From Solea solea (lineage: Eukaryota > Chordata > Actinopteri > Pleuronectiformes > Soleidae): a DNA stretch of 64,000 nt. Under the pieces are notes generated by a model, which worked only from the letters and a program-made list of their open reading frames with translations, was not told the origin of the DNA and searched no databases. Of the stretch, positions 1-10,720 are shown piece after piece. Each line of letters begins with the position of its first letter. Within the stretch, counting starts at the first letter, position 1. The stretch is from the NCBI RefSeq assembly GCF_958295425.1, contig NC_081141.1:26046365-26110364 (forward strand), given 5' to 3'. The position numbers and the translations under genes are program-made.

Positions 1-1058
1 CAGTATGGATTTAGAGAAACCACAAATTTAAAGGTCCCACATCTGAACTTGCAAAAAGTCACCCAACAGCTCTGAATCCAAAAATGTGGAGAAACAGAGT
101 TCAGAATTCAGTTTGCTGAATTTGAGAATTCCTGAATTACTACTAAAAGATAATCAGTTTTACTGAATTGAAGACATAAATTCCTACATCTATACTCGAA
201 ATGGCCAAACAAAAATCCTGAATACAGAAGAAGCAACTGTTTATATGTCTGTGTTGAGATATTTAGTCAATTAATGTTAGTACTTTATGTTGAATACATT
301 AATAAATGCCTCCTGCTGCTAAAAGCTGCTGCTAATTTTATCAGTCAACAAAGAGATATTTACAGTACTGTGCAAAGAGCAGCCTTGTTGTTTTTTTGTC
401 GGTCAAATTCTGTGATCGTTGGCAATGACGTGACTTAAAGTCGGTCTTATATATTAGCAAACTGTCAGTGAGTTTAACTCAAAGCACATGTGTATTTAAA
501 GCTCCAGCACGGCTTGAATAAACCTGGTGTAGTTGACATTTTTCACATCAGATATTTGAAAACACAGGCTTTACAAATTACACCAATTAGAAAACACTTT
601 AACCTGTAGTAGCTGTTCTTCTCTCTCTGAAAAATGTGTTATTATAAAACTGCATGTGTTCCAATAAAGTGATCAAGAAATAATTATACTGTACAGTCAC
701 TGGAGCATTGCTAAAACAACAAATCTACTGGTGGCCCAAGATTTTACCGTGTAACTCAAGTAGAGCAACATTCACTTGTTATATATTCAGTCTGAAAGAT
801 GCTCTTTTGGGTCTCAAATGAAACGAGACCCAGATACATTGAAAAGCAACGGGAGGCAATAACACATTAATTAATGCGAGTGTGGAACTCTCCAGCTCTT
901 CTGCGTTAAAACCATCTCAGATGTTGTTGATGTTCAGACGGTTAAGTAGGTCGGTTCTCTTCTCCACCACAGAGTCGTTTAATGTGCTTACATCTTCAGG
1001 CTCCATCTGAATTCACTCTATAAGACTGAGCTTTCACTTTGCCTCACACAGTTCCCTT
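1..1058. other. 5' flank of trpm3, no gene seen
   Basis: No reading frame, splice-flanked exon or recognisable repeat stands out. The sequence is AT-rich and non-repetitive. A TATA-like CTCTATAAGA lies at about 1017-1026, some 30 bases before the pyrimidine-rich tract. It could be a core promoter element, but such matches are frequent by chance and no transcript start can be read from sequence alone. Confidence 0.4.
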
Positions 1059-1600
1059 TTGACCACCATACAGTGCCTCATCACATCATCTCTTCCCTCC
1101 CTCTGCATTCTCTCTCTCTCTCTCTCTCTTTCCTCTCTCTACAGTTTCTTCCCGTGTGCAGGACCAATCTTTTCTCTTGCATCTCTTTCCCATCATTTCA
1201 ATTTCAGCCTGCTCATCAATTGTTCTCCCCATCCTCTCTCTCTCTCTTCATCTCTCTCTTTCTCTTTCCCTCTCTTCCTTCCACTCTGTCTTTTTTTTTT
1301 TTCCTCTCATCTTGGAGACAGTAGTGAGCGTGCAGCCTCAAATCTAAGCTGCTGCCTGTCAGGCTGCTCCGTTTATGCGCTCTGCGCCGCTGCTCTCGTT
1401 TTCCTCTCCTCTACCCCTTTTGCGCTATACTGCACCGCACTGCACTACTCCTCTCTCTTCTCCTTCCCTTTCTTCTCCTCTCCACTCCTCTCATCTCACG
1501 CTCTCTCCTCCTTCTCCAGTCTCTTTTTCTCTTTCTTTCTTTATTCTCTATACCTGCATCCTTCTCACATCTGCTGAGCAGTCCTGCACTCTACTCGTTG
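1059..1600 (+). repeat. pyrimidine-rich tract with (TC)n cores
   Basis: The + strand is almost entirely C and T for about 500 bases, with purer (TC)n runs around 1109-1142 and 1237-1277. Long open frames here (Ser/Leu/Phe-rich in one frame, Pro/Ser in another) are by-products of the composition and are not called as genes. The tract lies 0.4-1 kb upstream of the trpm3 start codon, so it is either promoter-proximal DNA or part of an untranslated leader; the sequence does not decide which. Confidence 0.7.
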
Positions 1601-1694
1601 TTTGGGAAAATATTTTTTCACTCTGGGTTTTTTTATTTTTCTATTTTTGCGCCTCCAATCTTTACACTCCAGCTACTAGTGGAGGAGGATTCAG

Positions 1695-1754
1695 ATGCTC
1701 CTGGTGCTCCAGGTTTGGGTTTTCCTCCAACTCTTTGGATCTGTGTGGACGTAG
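1695..1754 (+). other. upstream ORF 1 in putative leader (19 codons)
   Basis: ATG at 1695 opens a 19-codon frame ending at TAG 1752-1754. The peptide MLLVLQVWVFLQLFGSVWT is strongly hydrophobic. The start context is weak (C at -3). If the leader is transcribed, this short frame precedes trpm3 translation; its role is unknown. Confidence 0.3.
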
Positions 1755-1793
1755 TGGAGAAGAGGGCAGGGAGGGAGCAGAAGAGCTGCCCAG

Positions 1794-1952
1794 GTGAGAG
1801 CTGCATCTGCTAGGGGACGTAGAGGCTGGCGACGGCAGTGGTGGCAGTAGCGGTTGATGGTTGTCCATCGAGGGTCATGCCCTGGGACTTGTGTGCTCTG
1901 CAGCAGTTGGAGTTGGAGATCCTCTCCCATTTTTGCCCCCTTTTTGGGGCAG
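1794..1952 (+). other. trpm3: candidate short intron in the 5' leader
   Basis: A strong donor (CAG|GTGAGA, GT at 1794-1795) is followed by a pyrimidine-rich stretch and an AG at 1951-1952. Together they would remove 159 bases and leave a second exon of 1953-2106. A second possible acceptor AG lies at 1902-1903. This rests only on splice-site appearance, with no transcript support. Removing it would also delete the start codon of upstream ORF 2. Confidence 0.25.
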
Positions 1953-2020
1953 CGTTGAATCTGGTGCCGGGAAAAGCTGCCGGGCACCAGTGGCCGCTCA
2001 GTGAAGAGTGGGCACCATGA
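1877..2020 (+). other. upstream ORF 2, stop overlaps the trpm3 ATG
   Basis: ATG at 1877 (G at -3) opens a 47-residue frame (MPWDLCALQQ...SEEWAP). Its TGA at 2018-2020 shares bases with the trpm3 ATG at 2017-2019, giving ATGA. On an unspliced leader this arrangement could permit termination-reinitiation or repress trpm3 translation. The peptide resembles nothing I recognise. Confidence 0.3.
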
Positions 2021-2106
2021 ACCAGCTGGACGCACCACGGCCAATCAACTGGACCATCAGAAAACTGTGCCATGCTGCCTTCCTGCCGTCTGTGCGCCTG
2101 CTAAAG
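2017..2106 (+). CDS. trpm3: trpm3 first coding exon (MNQ-type N-terminus)
   Basis: This exon encodes the N-terminus of TRPM3, a calcium-permeable, heat- and neurosteroid-gated cation channel of the plasma membrane (family knowledge). The 30 codons read [20 protein letters not shown] followed by [10 protein letters not shown]. They match the MNQ-type N-terminus of mammalian TRPM3 with, as I recall it, Leu for Ala at residue 4 and Ile for Leu at residue 10. The ATG context is favourable (A at -3), and an in-frame stop at 2002-2004 supports this start. The exon ends phase 0 (CTA AAG|GT), which fits the phase-0 start of the exon at 60472. The donor is weak, GTAAAA instead of GTRAGT. No transmembrane segment is expected here; the channel domain is encoded far downstream. 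The alternative, TRPM1, fits less well because its known N-termini differ. Confidence 0.93.
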
Positions 2107-2108
2107 GT

Positions 2109-2126
2109 AAAAAAAAAAAAAAAAAA
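2109..2126 (+). repeat. A18 homopolymer touching the splice donor
   Basis: Eighteen consecutive A follow the donor GT of the first trpm3 exon, so donor positions +3 to +6 are all A. Length change in the run would not alter +3 to +6 as long as a few A remain, but the lack of G at +5 makes this a poor U1 match. Confidence 0.95.
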
Positions 2127-3282
2127 CTGGCACAAGAAAGTGAGAATGAACTAAAAAAGAATAGATGTCCAGGGAGATGTGTCATGAAATATGTCATGCA
2201 GCACCACTGCATCAGTATCCTGCTGCATTCTGAAGGAAGATTAATAGAGGTGAGGGGACACAAAATGAACGCTGGAGAAGCTGCTGTGCCACATCTCTGG
2301 CTTCACTCAGCATTAGTGGATGCACAAAATGAAGTTGAAACTGATCTTTGTAGCAAATCTGGCAGCTTAAAACAAACTAACTGAGATGAGATGGGATCCT
2401 TTAAAGGTCTGAAAGTGTGTGCATGAGCAAAGAGCAGAGGATGAACATGTAGATGGGGGGGAAATTGGGAGCACAGTGGCAAGAGAGATGCGCAGAGACA
2501 ACAACAGATGGAAAGAAATTATAGCCCAGATTATAGAAGGAAATACATTTACACAAAGCGCGAAGGTCGAAATGTGAAATTTAAAAAGTTAAAGTAAGAC
2601 ATGTGAAAACAAGATAGTGAAAGAAAGAGGCATAGAAAGCATATACTGTAAAGGGGAGAGAGGATTTGTCAGCAGATGTGAAGAGGAGACATGCTAGATT
2701 GAAAATGACGGACAGGAAAGAGGGGATTAAGGAACAGCGAGGGATGTGCAACACCAAGTCCTGGTGGACAGGTGTTCAAACACATCCACAGATGAACCAA
2801 AAAGAAGAGCCTGGTGTTAACAGTTAACCAGGTTGGGCTGACAAACCAAACCCTTTTCACCTCATCACCTGGACAGATGTGTGCACCATGATGTACTGGC
2901 TTTAGAATCATGAATGTGTGTAAATGTCTACTATGAATGCAGAGATTCTTCCTGTTTCCAGTTTTTGTTGCCTGCAACCTCATCTTTATTCATTCATGTG
3001 CTTTTATAAGCCAGTTATAGCCACAGAGGGAGGGAGGGCTATTGTCGGAGGTCTCCAATGCTTTTTTTCTTCTTCTTCTTCATCTTCTTCTTCTCCTCCT
3101 CTTTCACTCTGCTTTGATGCAGGTTTATCAAAGTGTCTCACACAACAGTGTCGCTGTGATGTTGAACCACACAGCCACAGTGCCTGGGCTCATATGTCAG
3201 ACATTTGCATTTGTATAGCCGGTCTAAATGGATATCCCTATTATGAGGTTTGTGTGTGAGAGTGTGAGTGTGTGTGTGTGTA
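2127..3282. other. intron sequence with a (TTC)n run, otherwise nothing seen
   Basis: No exon or recognisable mobile element was seen. A TTC/TCC-rich run lies at about 3062-3105, and short (GT)n sequence begins near 3245. Confidence 0.6.
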
Positions 3283-3455
3283 CTTGTATCTGTTGCCATT
3301 TTAGAACCATTTCTGCCATAAACAGTAATCTCGTCGGGTCCGATAATCCTCCTGGAGCCCTGGAACCTTGTCCTAATGAGGTAGAACCTCATTTCTGAGG
3401 AACTGGTTCTTAGGGCTAAGATTTGAATTGTGGTTATGGTTATGTGAGGTATGAG
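3283..3455 (+). repeat. dispersed repeat R5, copy 1
   Basis: The segment around 3370-3450 (CTAATGAGGTAGAACCTC, then a TTCTGAGGAACTGGTT stretch and a WTGTGGTTAxGGTTA stretch) matches the reverse complement of 54842-54960 closely. A shorter related piece lies at 39318-39362. It belongs to a common teleost repeat preceded by a (GT)n run; its class is not known to me. Confidence 0.65.
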
Positions 3456-6400
3456 GCTTTGCTCGGGCTGTCCGTCCAAATGAATGGATCAATGCAGTGT
3501 CTTAAGAAGAACGTCTGCGCAAACCTGTGTGTGTGATTCAGGACAATGCACATGCTTTTACTGGAGGATGCAGTTTTGTTCGTGTCATCTCTGTGCATTT
3601 GTGTGTTTATAGCTCTCAAACTGCTGTAAACATGATAGAATGTATTCCATTTACCATTTCTATTCTAACTCTGAGTGGGTTTATTGGGGGGGAAACAGCT
3701 TCTGTGAAGACTTGGAAAAGTCAAGTGTTGTTACACAAATTAGATTTATTTAAATACTTTTTTCTCCCTAAGCTGGATCCCCTGAGCATTAAGACTTGAA
3801 TGTGTGATGTTGTTAAATCAGAGCTTTTTTAGATTTGCATTGACTTTGTTTACATGGATACCAAATAATCAGATTATTTAATGTATTCATAGTAGGATGT
3901 GATGTTTACATGAGATGCTAAAATATTATAACTTACATTTACGTGTTTCACTGCTGTGAAAACATATGCATGACTACATAATGTGACTGAGTTTGCAGTA
4001 CTCCTCATACCTTGTTTGGATGAAGGTAATCAGAAAATGCTGATTATATGGCTGTGTTTTATTCAGATTGGGGATGGCACGACACATCGCACATAACAAT
4101 TAAAAACATTCACATTTCTGGTGAATTTACATCAACAGGACAGTCATAAATTGTTTATATTTCATCACTAGGTCAACATACAGCCCTAGTGGTTTGCCCT
4201 GGTGATACAGGGGGAGCCTGTATATTTCCAGTCACTCCAGGATCCCAAAATGTTCCCAAAGTGTCTGTATTTGTGCAAATTTTCTGAGAAGTGATGGATA
4301 CATATCAAATGATGGTGGAGTATGGACACAGGGCTCTGTCCTGTCCAAATTTAAAAAATGGTTAAATGTAATAATGTAATGTAATGTCTCCTCAAGGTGG
4401 CGCTGCTCAAATGAATGAGGGGAAACTTGGGTCATATAGACTTTATGACCTTTGCTCTCTAAATTTGGAATAAATAGAGTAATCGTGCACTTTTAACTTT
4501 TCACGTTAACATTTTGTTTTCTTCAGTAAGACAAATATCATGATGTATCGCTATTTGATTCTTTGCAATATATTAATTATCACAGAATAATTGTATTGTG
4601 ATATTATTGGTATCTGTATCGGTATTTGTATCACGTGATTCCCGCTTCTAGTTACAATGCTGCATCTTCCCATAAGCTCATTATAAATACACCACAAAAC
4701 AAGTTGTATTTATTTAGGACTCGACTCCCAGCTGTTTAAAGTGTGTTTAAAAAAAGAAAACCATATAATGAGAGTGTGCTATAAAGTAGAAAAAGTATAC
4801 TGCTGAACATGTAGCTTTGCCTGTGGATGGACGTGGATCATACGTCCTGAAGCTGCTTATCTGTATGTGAATCTCCCTCAGGAGATATCAGGCTGTCAGT
4901 GGGAAATTAACTTAATAGGCCTGTTATTATTATAGGAAATCTCTGCATGACTAGCACTTTCCTCCCGTGTCCCTCTAACTTATCACCTGCCCACTGCTAC
5001 CACACTGCACACTTACTTGCTTGTGTGTGCATTTGAGTGTGACAACAATTTGTAGGCTGACTGACACAGATGTTTGCCGTCTTCCCTGGGCAGGAAAATA
5101 TGTCCACCAGCTTGTGTTTATATATATATATATATTATTTTTTTATATTAAAATACATATAGTAATATTTGTGCGTAGGCGTGTGTCTGTGCCTGCCTGT
5201 GCACATGTTTCTTCATGAGTATGTGCATTTATGATGCAGCGCCACAGGCACAGTTGACGTTGCTGTGCACTGCAAACATCCATGTGTGAGCAGTTGATTT
5301 GAACCCTTCGGTGGAAAAAGACAAACAATGCATTTGATTAAAACGAAAACTGTTATCTGTGATATTAAATTAAAGGTACAGTGTGTCGACTGCAACTGAA
5401 CGTCCCTCATCTCACCCTTCCCTTACTAGTGTGTTGTTAAATCTACTGTGTGTAGCCTTCAGTTAGCATTAGAACTCAAAAGATGATTATTTTGTCCATG
5501 GTGGGCTACTGTAGAAACATGATGGTCCATAATAAAAGGCCCATTCTTCTATTTATTAACTAGTTATTTCTTCCTTAAAGTTAAACATTTAGACTCTGGA
5601 TCTTTAAGATTTTAAAGTGAAATAGCACTTTGAATTTTTACAATTAGTGGTCCACACAAACAGCAATTTAATTGTTTCTTTGATATTTTATTGTTGTATA
5701 TTCTTTTAAAAAAAGAATAATACAAACATGCTGGACACAATTTACTGTATCTTAAAGTTGTTGAATGTCTATTTTGTGAGTCTGCTTTGTTGTTTCTAGA
5801 TTGACTTGGTTGCAATAAACAACTTCACCCCTAGATGACACTAATTCCTACACACTGGCCGGGCTGTCAGATTTTCCACAAATCTAATTTATAGTGACAC
5901 ATAATTAATTTTGTAGACTTGCATCTCCAAGTTGCTGTTGCTGCCACACCTGCAGCTGACATGTTATGTGATGTGATAGGAAACCTTACGTGCGCCCTCT
6001 GCTGGAATCTAAGGAATCTAAATCTCTTAATTAGGCAGCCTGTATTTCAAGTTCAACTAATTTGAAACAAAGTTGAATTGTTGTTTTGATGGTGTCTTGT
6101 GGTTGAATTCCATCACATTTAAGATCTATTACACATTTAATATCAAACTGAAGCTGACGTAGACAAATCAAACTATAATCACTATATCAATATTGAGTGA
6201 AGCACCTCATGATGCGTATTTATTAGTCTCCCTCAGTCTACAGTCTGTTTATTTGTGCTCTGTGAAGAATCGCTAAGGCCACCACTATACAATACAATAA
6301 AGTCATGAAGCGACTAGTGATGTAATACAATAAAACCCACCCACACTGAGATGCAGTGTAATTCTGCAATATGTGTCATAGTGTACAAGAACTGGAACTG

Positions 6401-7249
6401 TGTGATTTACTAGTTTGCATCTTATTATTTCTGCTAAAGAGGGTTATGTTTTTGGTGGCATCTCTCTATTTGTTTATTTGCGAGCGGCATAACTCAAAAA
6501 GTAAATAATGAAATTTGATGAAATTATCTGGAGATTTTTAGTACAGTAGGTTTCACCTCAAGGAAAAAATGATTAGATTTTGGTGCTGATACAGATCTGG
6601 ATTCAGGATTGCTCAGTTTATTAGTTTATGTTACTTTGTAGTTTGGTGAAAATCAGAGTTTATTTACACTTTGAGTGAAAGTGAGTGGCCTTCTGTAGTG
6701 CAGCAACTTTTATATGCTCTTCCCTCCTAAAGCGTGTTTCACAAACAAGGAAAAACCAAAAAAAAGGACTGGTGGCTCTGACAAAAAAGTAAAAATAAAA
6801 CCTTTGCCTTAAAGCAGTCCTTCTGTTCTTTTCTCTGCCTCCAATTACACTTTCACAACACCCCACTCATGTAACAGTTACACAGTTTAAAGCTGCAGAG
6901 GACGAACAGTGAAGGTGCTGTGAAATGTGTTGTGTGCACTGCCAGCAGAAGGATGTGCTTTCTTTAAACTTCAGTTTGTACTGTTTCTAAACTTTAACAT
7001 CACAGCTTTTTTCTTTTTGTTGCTTAGTGCGCACATCTGCCAAACTGTCACTTGAAGAACTCGTTGTTGGTCAAGTTGGTAAACGTTTTGTTGAGCAGCG
7101 GTTCAGTAGATCATGTATGGAAATAGATTTGTGTCAATATTTTCAAACAACACTTTTCATGAAGTAAACAGCACTTAAGAAGCAAATAAAATGTCAGTAG
7201 CAAATCACCAGGCAGCTTCTTAAGGCCCGCCCACAAACAAAAAACTGAG
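3456..7249. other. intron sequence, little recognisable
   Basis: No exon or full element was seen. At 4536-4655 there is AT-rich sequence with GATATTAT and GTATCGGTAT-type motifs resembling teleost 'cgatatatcg' repeats. A (TA)n run lies at about 5118-5136. The rest looks unique. Confidence 0.5.
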
Positions 7250-7372
7250 GCGCAAAGAACAAATCAGGGAGTGCAAAGAACAAGTGAGTGAGGGAGTGAA
7301 AAGAAGAAAGGGAGTGTGAATAACAAATCAGGGAACACCGAGAACAAGTGTGGGAGCGCAAAAACAAGTGTA
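7250..7372. repeat. degenerate minisatellite, about 18-25-bp units
   Basis: Five to six imperfect units follow one another, built on a core like GCAAAGAACAARTSAGGGAGT. The clearest units are 7250-7272 and 7273-7297, followed by shortened or mutated copies to 7372. Purine-rich on the + strand. No coding significance is seen. Confidence 0.8.
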
Positions 7373-9039
7373 TTTTCAAGCAATAAAATACAATATTTTT
7401 GAATGATTAAATCGATATTTTATTTGCTTGTTTGCTTTATAAAAAGTGTTGGAAAATATTAACACAAATCTAATTCCATAATCGTGTAACTCGTCCAGAG
7501 GGTTTCATGAAACTTTACAAAACTAAAAGAAAAGTTTTGCACACACTTTTGAGTTTGGTCACATGTCTGAATAATAAACACAAAGAGCCTCTGCAGATAA
7601 ACATGGCTTTTTCAAGACAAATAGTGTAGTTTTAATGAGTAAAAATCCTTTTGTCCATCTCGCCATCCCTAATAAATGTAGTTGACCGTATTTTTCCTGT
7701 CAAGTGAAACAAAATATAAATTAGTTTGAGCTGAAAATATCCCCAAAAACACTTGCTAGGCCTATCAGAGCAGCAGCAGCAGCCTCACGTTCTGACTGTT
7801 ATAAATGATCCCAAAACTGACGATAAATCAAGTTTGTGCTGACACGACTTTTCACCAAGTAATTAAATTCATTAAAACAACTTACCACTGACCTTTAAAA
7901 ATGGCAAGCAATTGGTCAAGTACTACCTGACAGAAGAGTAATGCCCCCATTAGACTCGAGGAACTGGGTGTTTTCCAAAGTAGGACAAGAGCAAGGAAAA
8001 CCTGGAGTTCACCGGAAAACAATCCAGACCAAAGTTTTGCAGGGTTTTTAGTTTATTGCTCCTTTGAAACCGTGTGCTCCTTTTTATCTGGACCGTTCAG
8101 AAAAAGTGTTTCCTTCAGTGCAGCAAGTAGAAAGAGATAAGAATAAAGAGAGACAACAGCTGTGAAAAACCATAAACACCTCATAAAATCGCTGTCAGAG
8201 CTTGTGCCTTGTTCCTAAAATAATTCCGAATATTAACAGGTGAGATTTGTTTTTAAATAAACCGAGGATCAAGCGTGGGAGAGAATTAGAAATAGAAAAA
8301 TCAATCATGTACCTTTTGGTTTTTTTGTCTGTCTTTTGCCCCAGATCTTACTTTTTGATCATCACACCACACTTGAGTTGTCTTAACTGTCTCCTCTTGT
8401 CAGTTTCAAAAAAGACTTTCATCTCACATATTTTTTACCCTGTGAGAAAATGAATGCAGGTAATGGCACACGACTGGCGTGTGGGGGCAGTAATTCAGTC
8501 CCGTCTTTTCTCTGTCATGTCTGTGTGTCTATGTCTGTGTTCTCCTTTTCTCCTCTTCCTTTTATCCCATTGCCTCCTGTTATCATCAAGCATTGATGAC
8601 ACTCAGTCTTATGCAAAATACATGCTGCTGCTGCTGCTGCTGCTGCTAAAAAATAAATACATCACTCTGTAACGCTAAAAATACATTTGTGTTATATAAA
8701 AAGACATACTGTTGCAGGGCTCATCGTGTAGTTAAGCTGTGCTTTGGACGATAACAGTCTAGTTTGATGATATTTTTACACTCGCAATGTACAGCTCCCT
8801 GTAAACTACTGGAATTCCTGTTTAGAGCCATGCTTTAATGACTATATACAAGGATTTCTGAATCACTTTGTTAGAATAAATCTAGGAAAAATGTATGCAG
8901 TATTTAAAAAAACAGAACATTTTCAGTGAAAGAGTATTTAGTTTGTGCTTCTCTTACACATGAAAAATAGCTGGACCCTGACCCCTTTAAAGTGCGATGT
9001 TCAGAGATTGTGGGTTCCTGGCTCCACTGCTCTACTCTC
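7373..9039. other. intron sequence with one CTG microsatellite
   Basis: A perfect (GCT)8 run lies at 8624-8647. Otherwise no repeat family or exon is recognisable. Confidence 0.6.
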
Positions 9040-9142
9040 TATGCCGATGTGTCCTTGGACAAGACATGGGTCTACTACTACTAATCTCAGTGGTCATCGA
9101 AACTAGAAAAGTGCTACATAAATATAGACCTTTTACCATTTA
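9040..9142 (+). repeat. SINE S2 fragment (MIR/CORE-like), head missing
   Basis: The core-like GTGTCCTTGGACAAGACA at about 9049-9066 and the 3' end with ACTAGAAAAGTGCTACATAA at about 9102-9121 match the middle and tail of the copies at 33516 and 16800. The tRNA-derived head and most of the middle are missing or decayed. Confidence 0.7.
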
Positions 9143-10375
9143 ATGGCGTCAAACTCTAAATAATGGCATTGGTAACATCTGTATTTGTCCAATTTCATGC
9201 TTTATTTGAGCGTTTTTTAAGCATTACATGCAAACATGGCACAGGATTAATTAATTGAAAGCTTGTTAATATAAGACCATGAATTCATTTAAAACACCAA
9301 CAATCACAAACATTCACAGTTTTGCATCAGCAGGGCCCCGCTTAAAGGGCCCTTTTTTATACCATTAATAGATGCAGTATGCAGTAAAAAGACACACAGA
9401 ATCTCAAGAAAAAAGATTGTGTTGGCACAAACTAAGATAAAATCCTGCAGCTCCATGTTTCTAATAATCCAAAGTCTTAAATGTGTATTTGCTTTTAGCG
9501 ACTAAAGAGTGTAATAGGTTTCCTCGCTGTAATCACTGGTTCTGTTCAGTTTGATAAAATACTACAATAAAACATCGCATCACTGCTTTAAAATGGTGCT
9601 TGGATATAATGTGGTTGTTTGGTTTAGTTTTAAATCAGGGTCAAGCTGAATGTTTGCATAAGATTGCACAAATTTGCGGTTTGATTAGTTTGATAATGAC
9701 ATTCTCACACTTGTGTGTTTGTGTGTATTTAAGCAGAATTGTGCAGTGTAAGAACAACCAGTATTGATCTTGTAATGTCAGTAATTAAAAAGTGTAGCAA
9801 CAGCGTTTTTATTTATTTACCTGCAGAAGAAATTACAACAAACAGCAAGGTCAAAAACAACAAGTGTGATTCCATCAGCCTTGTTTTATGTGTATTTTAA
9901 ATTTGAGAATATAAACCTTGAAACACCGCATAAGATTTTTACTCTTGAGGATGGTGAAAAAGCCTCCACATCTTTTGCATTTTTCTGCAAAAGAAACATG
10001 ATGGAAATGGAATAAAAGTGGAGGAATTCGTGGACTGAGATGGAAACCATGACATTCCTTGAGTGCAAGAAACTAATGGCACACTAACAATAGATGGATG
10101 CAGAAACCTTGTATCAGCGAAGGCTGCAACTATATTATGTGCTATATAATGTGCCATCCCTTGGTTATTTTTCTTGTTGATTTGGGTTTTTTTGGTCCAT
10201 GAAATACAAATGATGGAAAATGTAAATGATTCGTCAATAACGGTGAATAACTGTTAGTTAATTTAGTAATCGCCTAATAATCATCCGTCTTCTTTGGTGA
10301 CCAGGATTCGTTCCAATATTGTGCATCCCAACATAATTCTTACACAGAAAAATGTGGTTAAATTTGCCCTTCACT
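9143..10375. other. intron sequence, nothing recognised
   Basis: No exon, element or strong repeat was seen. A GGGCCC-armed hairpin followed by T's at 9332-9358 is discussed among the rejected items. Confidence 0.5.
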
Positions 10376-10720
10376 TTAATGGGAAACAAATGACACATTT
10401 ACACACGCGTCCCCGCTCTTCTTCTTCGTCTCCGGTGCATGAACAGACCTCAGACTGACAGAACGACTCGCAGTTAACTCACAAACGCCGCCTTCATGAG
10501 TTTTCATTTTAAACATTATCTCGCTAATGAGCCAAAACAAGAACATTAGCTGCAAATTAGCGCATCCTTCCTTTCCTTTATTTGAGCAACACACACGACA
10601 ACAAAGACGTGGTGAATTTCCCCCGTTTGGCACACGTCCCGTCGCGCGACATCACGGCGTGCGGAGACGAGCCGCTCGCAGATGTGACCGTCACAGAACG
10701 AGCAAATGTTTTCAGCAAAG
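10376..10720. other. CpG-rich block in the trpm3 intron
   Basis: CpG dinucleotides are dense for this intron, particularly at 10630-10690, where CGCGCGAC, CACGGCGTGCGG and GAGCCGCTCGC occur close together. No open frame or exon signal goes with it. It may be a young mobile element not yet depleted of CpG, or an unmethylated regulatory patch. Confidence 0.4.

Larger units (their letters stand above)
1640..2016 (+). promoter_or_regulatory. trpm3: putative trpm3 promoter-proximal or 5' leader region
   Basis: This stretch is less AT-rich than its surroundings and runs directly into the trpm3 start codon. An in-frame TGA at 2002-2004, only 12 bases before the ATG, shows the coding frame does not extend upstream within this exon. 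Mammalian TRPM3 is known to use alternative first exons; this layout fits the first exon of the MNQ-type N-terminus, with its own promoter nearby. The transcript start and the extent of the leader are inferred, not seen. Confidence 0.4.

Noticed and set aside
9332..9358. GGGCCC-armed hairpin followed by T6, like a bacterial terminator
   Set aside because: The window is vertebrate intron DNA; intrinsic terminators of this kind do not apply, and the arms are only seven bases.
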